Assembly (NCBI GenBank): GCA_032358255.1
Contig: JAULBX010025287.1
Coordinates: 1 to 64,000 of the forward strand
Direction: 5' to 3'
From: Heterotrichella gracilis
Taxonomy: Eukaryota; Sar; Xanthophyceae; Tribonematales; Xanthonemataceae
DNA: 64,000 bases
Of the stretch, positions 24,101 to 36,320 are shown in pieces (the first letter of the stretch is position 1; each line of letters starts with the position of its first letter). The notes under the pieces were generated by a model. That model had not been told where the DNA came from. It worked only from the letters and a program-made list of their open reading frames with translations, and ran no database searches. The position numbers and the translations under genes are program-made.

Positions 24101-26719
24101 GGTGAAGGTGAACCGGCGTGTGAGAGCGAGGCCATCCTTGTGCTGCTACAGATGTACCAAGATGAGCAGCTGTCAGATTCTGAGCTGGAGGTGAGGGAAT
24201 GCGCTTGGGAGAGTCTGGGCCCTTGATGCACACGTGTATTCACAGTGTCGCGACCACCTGTCGCCCACCACCATTGCAAACAGTTAGCAGCCTAGAATTG
24301 CCCATCCGTATCATCACCCACTGCATTTCAATGTCTCAACATTACTGGAGAAAAATGACATATTTCCATCTGTGCCTTGTCCTGTATGAAAGTCTAGGTA
24401 CACAGCGGTGTCATGGTGATTGCAGGTCCTTGTGATCAGACCCCTCAACCACAGGCTGTCTCGGGTGCGATTGGAGGACAGCTCATCAGGGCCCGTGGCT
24501 CAGGCGCTGGCCTACATCACTGCAATCTGCTGTGCGACTGATCCTGATGACAGACTGCAGCCGGTGTTTGACCCCTTCCCTCGTGTGAAGGTAGCGGCAA
24601 TGTGTTGGTTCAGGGTGTTACAATACCCCATTGGTTCACAAGAGTTGGAATGTGTGCAAATTTTGCCACATCCTTTGAACTCTGGATGACAATGGATATT
24701 GCCTAAGCATGTACTTGGATTGATATTGCATGTTGACAAATGGCATCACTGGTCCTAGGCACCGTCCAGCTACACCAACGACTGTCAGAACATATATTCT
24801 CTAAATCTAATCCCATACCCTAAATAGAGCTCTTCATTGCACATGCTGTTTGACACACTACTCGGCAGCTACCTGCACCTTATTGTGGGTTACGCCACGC
24901 ATATGTCAAACCAGTGCCCATGTAGGCATTGCCCATGTCCGATGTGTACTATTAGTGGTGAGAGCGCAGGCTGCAGTATGAGGTTTAGGGTTTTTAATTA
25001 ACGACAGTAGGGTAATTAGTGGCAACCTTGCTTCCCATGGATGCCTGCAGGAGCGCCGTTCCTCCTGGGCGCGCATCATGATCCGATGCAAGTACCACCA
25101 GCAGCTGGTGCGCTTCCTTCCACATGCCCAGCTGGGCTCCCAGGCGGGCAGGGTGCTCCTGTTCCTCATGCCTGTGGCCATGACAGAGCAGGTAGATCCC
25201 TGGGTGGCCACGCAGATGTATGGGGACAAGGTGTACATGGAGGGGTTGTACAGGTACGGGTGGCAGTGGGCTGTGCTGTGGGTACCTGGGTTTCATGAAT
25301 ACAGGGAGATGAGCGTTTAGCCCTAGTAGGGAGTACATACTTTGCATGAGCCTACCATGGCTGCCTTGGGACCATATTTTCACTGCGTTTTTTGTTTTTC
25401 ATTGTTTTCATTTTTTTTTATTTTCTTATTTTTATTAAAAGAAGTTTAGTGCATCCAAGCAAGGTCAGGTACAAACCACCAGGGGGTTTGTATCTGATAT
25501 ATCGTGTTTACCAAGGTGAATGCTCATTAGGCATTGCACTGAGCTGGCACTGCTTGGAATGTGATATCACAAATTCAGCCAGTGAGCACACTTTGCAAGG
25601 AAATCAACTACTAGTGTATACCCAGCCTACCCCATTCAAGCTTGAGCAATGCTCTGTTCTGTTAAAGTGCAATGTTGGCCAGCCTGTACTACATGGTGAT
25701 CCGCCATGCTGATACGTGACTACGCTCCTTCTTGTGCAGGTACCTTCTGCTGTTTACTCCCAGGGAGTACGCAGATAACCTGGTGTTCGTGATGTGGCCG
25801 ATGGTGCTAGCGGTGGGGATGTCGTTCCATGGAAAAGGTGAGGCGCGGGCAGATGCATGCCCTGGAGTGTGAAGATGTGCTCCTGGCTTGCAGATTGGCC
25901 TGCCTGCTTGTGCCATTCAATTGCAGGTAGTACCACAAATGTCAGCGCTGCAGTGCTCTACACCTCCCCGCCCAGACCATATACCACGCATGCATGCAGT
26001 GGCAATCCTTGCTACGTTTTGAGGTGATCATATAACTCGCACGGTGTCGATTTGCGCAGAGTCGGGCCAACTGGTGGAGTGGGAGCCCAGCCTTCAGATT
26101 GTGCGCAGCTTGCCCCCCAACACCGTCATGTGGTCCCCTGATGGTGACATGTTCCGCGTGTCCTCGGACCTCAAAGCCAAGGTAGGATGCAACCTCCATG
26201 CATCAAGCCTGCGACACTGCTATATCATGTCATACCAGACATGGGGGGAAATGGGTTTGGAATTGCACACTGCACTGTTGACAGGCACATCTCCCTATGG
26301 TCTTAAGTCTTGACAGGCCGCTCCCCCCGCTGTTGCAGATGAATCGGCTACATGCGGAGATAGAGCGCTGCAGTAGCGTCGGACAAGCCATGAGGCATGC
26401 CTCGGAGCCCCCGCGTGGCACACAGCAGGTGGTTCAGCACCAGCCATGTGAGCGGGAAGGTGCTGCCGGCAGTGGTGGGGTTGGGGGCGGGGCCAGTGGC
26501 AGTGCCTCCCAGGGTCCCAGCGCTCTTCAGCCCAAGGGGAAGAAGGCCCGGCAGTGCAGCCAGTGCGGTGCAGAGGCGGGCAAGGGCGAGGGTCAGGTTG
26601 CCAAGCTTTGCGATTGCCCCTGTGGCACCACCCGCTACTGCAGCACTGCCTGCCAGGACCAGCACTGGCCGCAGCACAAGGCGGCCTGCAAGGCAATACG
26701 CGCTGGGGCAAACTCGTAG
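21171..26719 (+). CDS. SAP/MANF-C-like plus MYND zinc-finger protein, copy A (frame-disrupted, possible pseudogene)
   Basis: Exons by comparison with the downstream copy: 21171-21332, 21571-21633, 21945-22103, 22377-22581, 22940-23274, 23541-24190, 24426-24590, 25051-25253, 25740-25837, 26060-26181 and 26339-26719 (TAG). The N terminus (SVKELKGYLDSNSVDIAGCV, then EKADLVRLC) resembles the helix-loop-helix of SAP or MANF C-terminal domains. The middle is helical and unrecognised. The end is a MYND zinc finger: CSQCG, CDCPCG, RYCSTAC, HKAAC. MYND domains bind short proline-containing peptides; the role here is unknown. Against copy B, copy A has a 1-nt loss near the end of the fifth exon (joining it to exon six then gives a stop), a frame change around 23695-23720 and another near 23920-23940. 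These suggest decay, unless they are assembly errors. It carries one intron (24591-25050) that copy B lacks. Confidence 0.6.
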
Positions 26720-27023
26720 CTTGTGGCGGGTTGTGGGTCATTGTGTATGTAGTGCCTAGCAAGATGACACACCCTTTTGGTTCCACCTGACAGTGTGGGC
26801 AACTATTAGGGTTTCAAGGGCAAATATTAGGGTTCCAATCGGCCAGTCCCTCAAAAAACCGTATCTGTGTACCTATCGATGCCACCAAAGTACTGTGGCT
26901 ATTTGTACAGTTTACCAAAGAGCTCAAACTCGATTGCAGCAGCTCAGTTGCTATGTAACGGTGCTGACATCAAGGCGTTGCCTGCTGGCAGACTAACACC
27001 CATTGGTGGACCTCGAGTGAGCT
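26720..27023. other. Short spacer between the tandem MYND genes
   Basis: It is about 300 bp long and has no gene. ATTAGGGTTTC and ATTAGGGTTCC motifs occur around 26803-26837. It must hold the 3' end of copy A and the promoter of copy B. Confidence 0.5.
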
Positions 27024-30000
27024 ATGGGCATTGGCGGCAGCAGTAAGTGGGTCACTTGCTCCGTCAAGGAGTTGAAGGGTTATCTGGGTGCGAACAACGT
27101 CGACACTTCGGGTTGTGTGGAGAAGGATGACCTCGTGCGCCTCTGCCACGAGTTTGAGCGGCTGCAGCCAGCGGAAGGGTCGATCCAGGTTTTTTTCTTT
27201 CTTTTTGGTGAAAAGCGACGTGACAGTGACCAACAAGATTACCCCTACGGTGCCTGTATCGCAAGCAGCGGTGCCGGTGTCTGAGCACAGGGGTTTGTGC
27301 AGCCATATGCATGCATGCATACAGACGACTGAACTTGCCTGTCTTCGCGGCGGGCGTGCACGCGGCGAAGCTTCGTCATGTTGAAATTTAGAGTTTTCCA
27401 TATGTTTGTGTGCCACCATACAGGACGCAAGTCAGGGCAGCACGCTTCATGGCACCCATGGAGACAGCGATGAGCCACCACCGTTCCTGCCTCCAGAGGT
27501 GGGTGAGCAGCACCGCAACTGGCTTAAATGTATATATGCAGTCCCATGAATTGCATGTATGCAGGTTTCACTGCAGACTTCGAGTCCGTGTACCATCCTG
27601 CATCCCGTGGCATGCCCACATGTCCATATGTCCCTCTCACTTGTAGTGGTAGTGACCGGTCATCTTTCCAACCGAAGACCAGAAATAAGTCTTCAGTGCA
27701 AAAGATGTGAGACTCACAATGGTCACCTGATTAGTAATATCCTATTATTCTATTATTAATATCCTTCTTTTACAATGTACCGCAGTTGGCGGCGCCCAGG
27801 AGGCAGTTTGCACAGGTTCACGAGTTCTTGGATACCGCTACTACAACCTTGCAGGAAGTCTATTCGATGGGAGCCTTTGCGGCGACGGACCTCGACCGTG
27901 TCTATCCCATTGCCAAATTCCTGTGCCACTATCTGTTTCAGAAGGTAGGGGCCGGCACCACTCACCCACAAACACTTTGCAGACACAGTTGCTGTCTGAC
28001 ATAGAGTGATTTTGCAGCGATGTTTAGCTGTTGCAAGAAACACAGTTGCACTTCATACTGTTGTTCGGCTGTAACAAAAACTTCTGGGTTTAAATTTTAC
28101 AGAATTGATAACTGTTATAAAACGTCATACGGTAAGTGCATAATCATTACTGTCCCAAATTGCCTGCCTATGTTGGCTATGCCAGGAAAGAGCTGCGTAG
28201 CGCCGCATGTGCAAGACTGACTGCTAATCTGGCTATTTTGCTAGAATGCATGTAACTAACTATGTTGGCTATGCAGCACACACTTGACGCCGAGGGTTTG
28301 CCAAATGTAGCCCTGCTCACAGCTGCACTCTATAGCACGGCAAACCCATGCAATGTTTTCAAGATAGCTCACACGTTGTTCTGTTCAGACTGAAGCTAGT
28401 GCCGAGCTCCATAATGGGCTGGCCTTCAAGATTGCTGCGGGTCACATGCCATGGCTTGGGTGTCTGTACATGATGTTTGTACATTCGCCCAGCAGCTGGA
28501 CCCAGAACGAATCACGACCTTCTTGGGCCTGGATGCTATGACATGGCTGGTGTATGGCACCTTTGCTTCAAGCCCACTGCTAAGGGAAGATGACTTGAGT
28601 AAGCGCTTGCAGACGCACGATACTGTTTGTATGGCGCACTATGGTGTGGTGTGGGAGGTGTTGAATGCCCGGCTTGTTGGTAAACCCAAATTTCACATGA
28701 ATGTGCACAATGTTCGCTGTACCTGCCTGCATGGATATACATTTTTAAAGCTATGTATTCTGTGCATTACATCAAATTTGCCCTTTGCCACTCAAGTAAT
28801 AGCACATTTCTTTCCCGCACCTCTGCAGCGATGCTGGTGGGCATCATGAGCCGGTGCCAAGGGGCGCCTAGAGCTCACCATGCGTTTTGGCACAATGGCC
28901 CCATTCGAGTCTGGTCCAAGGCCCTCATCCAAAACAGCCAGTGCCTGCAAGATGAATTTGAAATTTGCAATGGTGGTTCCGGTCTGTATGTGCTGTGGGG
29001 CGTGGCTAACTTGTTTGCTGATATGGCTTATGTCCCACACCCTTCTGGGCGCATGTGGGCCGATCCCTTGGTATTTGGGCCAGTTGGGTCTCCTTGCAAC
29101 CACGATACGAAGATTGAATTGGATAAATTAATGCAACACGAGCTTCAGCATGCCACATTGACGGCCAGGATATGCAGGTGGGGATTGTGCAGCGCTTGCT
29201 CTCCGCCATGCTTGCCTGCGCTGTGGAAGTATTGTCATTGTATTGTGTTCATGGCCATGGCACAGGTTGGGAAAAAATGGTGCATGATGCCAAGCGTTTC
29301 AACATGCAGAGCAGATGAATGCACACACAAAACATTGCTGGACACCAATTGCCATGCAGATGTTGTGAGCAAGCAGGCATTTGCTACCCTGCGTGCTGTT
29401 GCGTTGTAGGTGGTTGCTGAAGGAAGGGGTCATGGAATGTGCAGATCTCATTGTGGCATGCTTGCAAGACCTTCAGATGTTTGAGATCCTCACCAGCACA
29501 CCAGGCACGCAGTTGCTCCCACACCCCCTGGCCTCCATGATGAGCATCCTGGCCAACATTGCATGTGCCATTCCCAGGGAGGCAAAGTTGTTTTTCAAGG
29601 ACAGGCCAAAACTGCTGCCAGCCATTCTGTACTTCAACGGGAGAATTGTCCCTGCGTCAGTCATCCACAGCCAGGCGTTGCACCTCCTTCAAGTAATGTC
29701 CACCAGCGATGTGATCCCCGGGGATGTGCTGCTGGGGACAGAGGGGTTTGTAGAAATGGTGACAACCAGCATACACAGTGGCGGTGACTTCACTGTTTGT
29801 GACAGGGTTGTTCCCGCCTTGGATGCGCTTGGGAACGTGCTGCACAGCGAGAAGCGCCACAGGCAAGCAGGGTGCATCCCCAGCACAGCGTACAGTGCGG
29901 AGCTAAAGCTGCTGGTGGCCTGGCTATGCAAATGCGTTGGCGCCACAGGGGCTCCTGATGCTGGAGCAGCCACGTGCGGGGGCGAGGCCTTGCTTGTGCT

Positions 30001-32193
30001 GCTCCAGATGTATGAGGCTGAGCAAATCTCGGATTCAGATATGGAGGTAAGGGGCATGGGCTGGAGAGAACATACCCTCATTTCTATGCATGGATGTGGT
30101 GTAGTATCCAATATTTACCTATCACCACTGTACACAATAGTAGTGGCAGCATAGCCACACCATCTGGATACCTTGAGGTGATATTCCACTTGAGCTGTGT
30201 CCTTGCTGTGGCTGCAGGGTCTTGTGATCAAACCCATCACCAGGTGGCTGTCTGGGGTGGGTCTGGGAGACAGATCGGCAAGCACTATGGCTCAGGCGAT
30301 GGCCTACTTGGGGCCCATTGACTCCGCGTTTGATGACAGTTTGCAGCCGGTGGTTGCGCCCTTCCCACTTGCGCAAAATCACCGCACAAGCCTGATACAC
30401 ATATTGGTGCGCTGCAAATGTCATCGCCAGCTGGCTCGCCTGCTGACACATGTCGTACTCAGCACACCGGCAGCTAGAATTCTTGTCTTCATCATTCCTG
30501 CCATACACGCCAAGAAGGTAGAACCCTGGGTGGCAAGGCAGTTGTACCTGGACAATGTGTACATGGAGGGAGTTTACAGGTATGATTAGCTGTTTCCCTG
30601 TGGGATACTTACTAACGGCATGCATGATGCGTTCAGCAGCACAGCCAAATGTGTGCCTTTCAGATTTTGCTCCAACTACAGCCTTGTCCTGCGACTGTTT
30701 GTACCATTTTTCATTCACGTTGTATATATGCAAGTTCAAATTACCCGATTGCTGGGTGCTTTCCATTAGCGCACTGCTCATTAATTCCACAGTTCTGTAC
30801 TGAAAGTCAATGCAGCCATTGTCGTGAATCTCATTGACCAGGCTGACACATGATTTGATTTCCCCGTTGCAGGTATTTGCTGCTTCTCGACCCCAGGGAC
30901 TACCCGCAAGGTACTGTGTACCTGGCATGGCCGCTGATTTGGGTGGTTGGGATGGCGTTCCATTCACGAGGTGAGGCGGGGACGTTGTGCCATGCACAGA
31001 CTAGCTGGACGTTGTGCCATGCACAGACTAGCTGGACCACTAGCTGTTGGCTGTCTCATGCCTGCTGCTGCCACCATGAGGATTTCTCCATTTGCACTGT
31101 GCTCAGTTGATTTGCGCTGTGGAAAATACATTGCATGCCCTGTGTTGAGCTGTAATCAACCCTCTCGTTGCCTTGTGCAATGTGCATTATTTGCCCATCC
31201 TGTGGCCAAGGGCGCATGCCCCAGCCATTGGCCTATTTGACGCACCATGTGGCCCCATTGCAATTGGTGCCCCCTATACATCCGCCCTGGTGCCAGTCCA
31301 CATTCTTTGCCACCTGAGAAGAAAGTGTGCAGATGGATTCTTTGCCACCTGACTTTGTGGCGGTGCATGTCCAATGATAAACCTGCAATGATTGGGGGTA
31401 TGACATGTACATAGCCATGAGCTTGCTTGCAGCCAGTTTTGCTGTAATTGATCTGATTGGTCCCACTTGCACAGGATTGGGCGAGGCAGGCGATTGGGCG
31501 CCCCGTCTCCAAATCATCACTAGCTTCCCGCCAGACACTGTCAAGTGGTTGCCTGATAATGGCATGTTCCAGGTGTCGCTCAACTTCAAAACCCAGGTAG
31601 TGCACACTGAGCATCTGGCCATCCGCCTGTGACACTGTGCATGCACACTAGCAAAATAAACAAACTTATATATATATATCATTATCTGAACAAACCACTG
31701 CTTTGCAGACACAACCTTCTTGTAGATGGATCTGTTAAAGGGGGCTTGGGTTCTCATGTTACTGTTGCTCCTATTGCAGATTCATCGGCTGCAAGTAGAG
31801 ATTGTCCGATGTCTGCTGCTTACCGATCCCCGCCCCATGCACGATGACATGGAGGCCCCTCAGGGTGCACAGCAAGTGGTTCAGGCCCAGCCATCCCAAG
31901 GGGAAGGTGCTGCCGGCAGTAGTGGGGCCAGTGGGGGTGCCAGCGCGGATGCCTCCCAGGATTCCAGCGCCCCCAAGCCCAAGGGGAAGAAGGTCCGGCA
32001 GTGCAGCCAGTGTGGTGCTAAGGGGGGCAAGGGCAAGGGACGAGTTAAGCTGCACAAGTGCCCCTGTGGCACCACCCGCTACTGCAACGATAACTGCCGG
32101 AACAAGCACTGGCCGCAGCACAAGGGGGAGTGCAAGGCAATACGCGCAGGAGTAATGGCTCAGCAGCAGCTGGCAGTGCAAAGCGCTGCATGA
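27024..32193 (+). CDS. SAP/MANF-C-like plus MYND zinc-finger protein, copy B
   Basis: This is a tandem paralogue of the gene at 21171-26719 with the same exon order: 27024-27188, 27424-27498, 27786-27944, about 28390-28601, 28829-29176, 29410-30046, 30218-30579, 30873-30970, 31475-31596 and 31780-32193 (TGA). The N terminus reads SVKELKGYLGANNVDTSGCV then EKDDLVRLC. The long sixth exon is open throughout. The seventh exon spans what is two exons in copy A (FPLAQNHRTSLIHILVRCK aligns with FPRVK plus ERRSSWARIMIRCK). The MYND finger reads CSQCG, CPCGTTRYC, NDNCRNKHW, HKGEC. A probable single frame change lies in the fourth exon: KIAAGHMPWLG is in one frame, while QQLDPERITTFLGLDAMTW is in another. 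The exon is otherwise well conserved, so a sequencing error or an unseen splice is possible. Cellular role is unknown. Confidence 0.68.
30981..31034 (+). repeat. 27-bp exact tandem duplication in intron
   Basis: A unit beginning GACGTTGTGCCATGCACAGA and ending CTAGCTG occurs twice in direct succession, at 30981 and 31008, just after the donor of the exon ending at 30970. Confidence 0.9.
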
Positions 32194-33243
32194 CCTTGCT
32201 TGGCGCGTGCTCCTTTTGCACCTGACGCCTTGTTGTGGCTGGACAGACAATCTCTTCACCATATAGCCCAAAGAACAAACCTCCTATTGCTATCCTTTGC
32301 ACCTATCACTGCCAAGGATGGGTTTTAATGCCATTTTACTATGTGCATTACTTGTACACTATTCTAATGCTGGGCGACAAGCTTGCATGTATAAGCAGTG
32401 CTTTCCAGCCAGATGCGTTGGAGCAAGTAGAAATTAGGAAGTTTTTACAAGCACTATCTTCACATATTAGGAAAATCCAGCCACTGTGGTCTCAACATTG
32501 TTATTTGTCGTGTCACTCTCATCTGCACATGGTAGTGACTTGTGCACACTTGACTGGATGCATGTTATGGCGGCACGAACTTGGTAACCGGTACTTGGCC
32601 AGTATCAGTGATGAACCGTACCCTGATGCCAACGCCATTAGACGAGATTTTAGCCTACAGTGCAACTTAGCCCTTAGGGAGTCGCTTGTTTACCGACAGC
32701 TGGAAGTGCGCCGCAGTTGGTAAACGGGACACCGTTCGCGCGCGCGCCGTCCGCGCCTGTCGCCGCGGCGCGCGCGCAGTTGACGGGCCGTCCCTCTACC
32801 GTAGTCAGTGACAGTTGAACATCAGTATAAGTTCGAGTTTCCTGTTGTCACCATCGTCTTTTCACAGGCATACGCGCAACTCCTTGCTAAACCACTGTTG
32901 TTTTGTGACTTCAAGCATAGCCAAGCCATCAACATTTGAGGATAGCGCCAGAGTCTCCCAAAGGTGAGGAGCGCTCTTCCTCCACTTGCTTGCTGTGGCA
33001 ATTGCCGCAGCAAGCACTGCAAAGCTGACTTGACAGGTTGACGTTACCACTTACAGCTGTCCAAAGTAATGCCTAACCACCCCATCTTCCCACACAGGTC
33101 TGCAACTAGCCCCTTGGAGGTAGCTGTTCGCTAAGGCTTGTACAGGACAGCCCAGAGCTCGGTCACTGACAGATACTACAAGTTCACTGTGAAAACCAGC
33201 AACACCAGTCGCTGTTTGTTGAGTGCAGTTCACCAGTTGGACT
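32194..33243. other. Intergenic region with a CpG-dense block
   Basis: No gene was recognised between MYND copy B and the methyltransferase ATG. An open frame at 32235-32723 (+) shows no known motif. A block at about 32733-32795 is almost pure CG dinucleotides and lies about 450 bp before the methyltransferase start, so it may mark its promoter. Confidence 0.5.
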
Positions 33244-36200
33244 ATGGCTGCGGCAATGCCCCCCGCAGAAGCCTCCCTCCCCACCCCTCCAGCCAACATT
33301 CCCCTCAGCTGCCACAGCGAGGATGGTTCAAACCACCCAGGCAGTGACTTCACCATCACTCACAAGATGATGGCCGCCAAATGCAGTGACCTCCCCATGG
33401 ACACCATCCCTCTCTCCCCCTGCGTTCCCAAGGTGTGCACCACCATCATGGCCCCGCTGGATGGCGACAGTGCAGCCAATGGCATTGCGCCAGCTGGCGG
33501 TCTTCCACTGCCCCCCACGCCACTTGGTGCCATCACAGCCAGGCTGCCAATCAGCACCTCCAGCACCGCCACGTCACTCACCACCAGCGAATCAGGGGAA
33601 GTCACGTGCGATACAGTTGAACCCCCCACCTCTGCACCAGCCACAGCCACCCAGCCAGCTCCAGCACCGGAAAGCATGTCTCGCACCATACCCGCCCTGC
33701 GCAGCAGCATAGACAGCGAAGCACATGGGTCACATGCGCCAGTTGAGCCCATCCAGGAGCGCCACGTGGCAGCCAGGCAGGCCAGCCGTGGCGGGTGCGG
33801 CTTGCTGCGCATGTTCACATTCTACCAGCCTACCAACTACACAATGGTGAGGCTCACAACCTGCGCCAGTGACTGCGTGTGAATTACACAGTGCATGAAT
33901 CGTGCAAAAGCTCAAGCAAGGCATCCAATTTGCCAAGCCACTTGCAAGGTAGCTCACCAACATGTGGACAGGTCCTAATGAGGGCTAGCCACAGCCACTG
34001 TCACATCCACATTTGCTTGCCAAATTCCGCATTCAAGATCACAAGCGCTCTGCGCATGTACACCATACGGCACCCACCCCATTTCCGTTCTCTGCCCCCT
34101 TACCCTCTTGCAACCTCCTCCTTGCAGCTTGTGCACCGCACCATGAACCGCGACCTGCAGCGCCCCAACCACAACGAGGACCACCTGGCGCACCTGTTCA
34201 GGGATGCACTGCTGCCCATATGCGCGGCACTCACCGCATTTTGCTCCACGAGCTGCGCCGCAATGCAGATGGTGAGTGATTGGCGGCGGTGGTGTGTCAA
34301 TTGCGAGCAGTCTAGCCACACAGAAATTACAGTGTACTGGTGGGGATGGCATTTAAATGTAATCACAGCGCAAACTCTGGTTGGGAGCAGTGGTGAGCAT
34401 AGTGTGTGCACTACATCTTGCCCGCCGCAAGTGACAGATCCTCAAGGCTGTCCCTTTTTGCACCAAATGTGGCAAATGCACTTGAGGTGCCAATTCCAGC
34501 ACCCGCCGTCCTTACCCCGCCCACCTCCCGCCATTGACCTCTGTTTTTCATATCCCCGCAGCGCGTGACGGAAAACCCCCGCTGGGGTGTGCCAGGAATG
34601 ACCAACTTCATTGACGCGCGCACCCAGTGGTTTGACGCGGCGGTGCGCAGCGCCACTGCCGCTGGTGTGCGCCAGGTTGTGGTCATTGCTGCTGGGTTTG
34701 ATACAAGGGCATACAGGCTGCATGCGCCGGGGGTGCAGGTACGGCGCGGGGTGATGGTGCAAGGGGCCATGGTCATTACCAATGCATGGACACCACTTAC
34801 CTGGCATATACAGCACACATACATGCGAAGTGAACATGCAGGGCAGACTTTACCCAATGGGAATGATTATTACTAGCGTTGAGTTGCACCTGTGGAGCAT
34901 TTACAGCATGCGCACATACATGCTGTCCCCGCATGCAGCACCCCCTCTGCCTGCCCCATGCCCACCAGAGTACACACACATCCCCCCCACCAGAGTACAC
35001 ACCCATTCCTCCACCCATTATTGGCCCCCCACCTCAGCGCCGTACCCTAAAATCCCCTTGTCCCCTCCCGCAGTTCTACGAGGTTGACCTCCCCGTTGCC
35101 TCCCAGCGCAAGCAGTCCCTGGTGTCCCGCCTGCTGCCAGACGCAGCCACCTACCCGCGCCCGGTGTACATAGGCGCTGACCTGTCCCGCGTCACCCTGG
35201 CGGAAGCCCTACGAGGGTCTGGGTTCGACCCTACCGAGAAGGCGCTGTTCACGTGCGAGGGCCTCATCTACTACCTGCCGCCGGTGAGTGGGAGGCACAC
35301 AGGGCGCTGTGGAAGCACATCATGGCCTAAAATATTTTTTGTAATATTTTCGATATTTTAATTTCTTAGAAATCCACTTTATTTTTTTTTCTTCAACATA
35401 TTATATGTACATTCAAATTTGCAGTTGCCATATGGTGTGCATTATGAATGTGCATGTAAAACATGGCCAACCTCCTCTACAACCAACCCTGCTCAGCCGC
35501 TGCCTCCCAGCATCTCAACCCGCACCACTCCCTACCGGGCATCAGCTCACCCACCCTCTCCTGACCACAGGCCGCCGCCGAAAACCTGCTGGCCAACGTG
35601 GCGCAGCTGTCGGTCCCCGGGAGCCTGCTCCACCTGGACTTCCTGCACCTGGATGCGCTGCGCGGCTGGGCCTCCTACCCCGCCTACGACGTCACCGCCT
35701 CCTCAGTGGCCAATAAGGGGGAGCCATTCCTGTCTGGCTGGGAGCCCAGTGTGGAGGCGCTGTCTCGCCTGGTGCAGCCCATGGGGTTTGCGCTCAAGGA
35801 GTATGTTTCGCCCAGGTACTAATCAGTAGCTGTGAGGTGACGTTTTAGGGTTTGGTATCACCCAGGCACTTGTTGGCACCTGGGGGGTGACTTTTTAGGG
35901 TTTAGGGTTTAGGTGCACGCCATAGGTGCACGCCATGGGTAGGTGGGTAAGTGGGCTGCAGGAGCAGGTGGATATCAATGTGTTAGAGAAGTACCCAGGT
36001 GCACGCGTCAGCTGGACAATTGCTGGTTGTGGCTATCCAGTGCTGGATGGCTGATTTTAGCTAACCGGTGCGGCAGGTGCCTTAAGTATGTTTGCAGGGT
36101 TGCATCCCACCGATACACTGCAGCAGTACGCTGCTTCACCCATGTGGCTGTGGCTACCTCTGATGTACTGAACCCTTCCCCCCCGTGCAGGTCCATGGTT

Positions 36201-36320
36201 GAGCGCTTCCTGGTGCACGAGCAGTGGAGCCAGGAGGTGCCCCCCATCCTGTCCTTCTACAGCTATGCCACGCTGTACCCGGTGGAGACACCAGAAACAA
36301 TTGCAAGAGAGGGGAGGTGA
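33244..36320 (+). CDS. LCMT/PPM1-like class I SAM-dependent methyltransferase
   Basis: The family (leucine carboxyl methyltransferase fold, including bacterial putative O-methyltransferases) transfers a methyl group from SAM; the substrate here is unknown. Exons: 33244-33846, 34128-34271, 34562-34738, 35074-35283, 35571-35815 and 36191-36320 (TGA). The first exon encodes about 200 Ser/Thr/Pro-rich residues with no domain. The third has the SAM-binding motif [15 protein letters not shown]. The fourth opens with [13 protein letters not shown], the family's YEVDLP motif, and ends [12 protein letters not shown], as in the conserved EGLxxYL segment. The last exon carries the family's C-terminal FYSYATLYP stretch. 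Reading through the fifth donor would stop at 35820-35822, but splicing AG to the acceptor at 36190 restores frame and family sequence. The start could also be the in-frame ATG at 33223. Confidence 0.78.
35838..35914 (+). repeat. Telomere-like TTTAGGG motifs in methyltransferase intron
   Basis: A GTTTTAGGGTTTGG motif near 35842 and a GTTTAGGGTTTAGG block near 35896-35912 lie in the last intron, together with a repeated GTGCACGCCAT unit. Confidence 0.7.

Noticed and set aside
25384-25445. T-rich island considered as another organellar insertion
   Set aside because: It is low-complexity T-rich sequence with no readable organellar gene; similar islands at 1566-1640, 35330-35420 and 57320-57400 were left for the same reason.
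30122-30997. 291-codon minus-strand open frame
   Set aside because: It covers introns and exons of MYND copy B on the opposite strand and resembles no protein; a similar 263-codon frame opposite copy A (21965-22756) was rejected for the same reason.
33360-33818. 152-codon minus-strand open frame
   Set aside because: It is antisense to the first exon of the SAM methyltransferase gene, with no motif.
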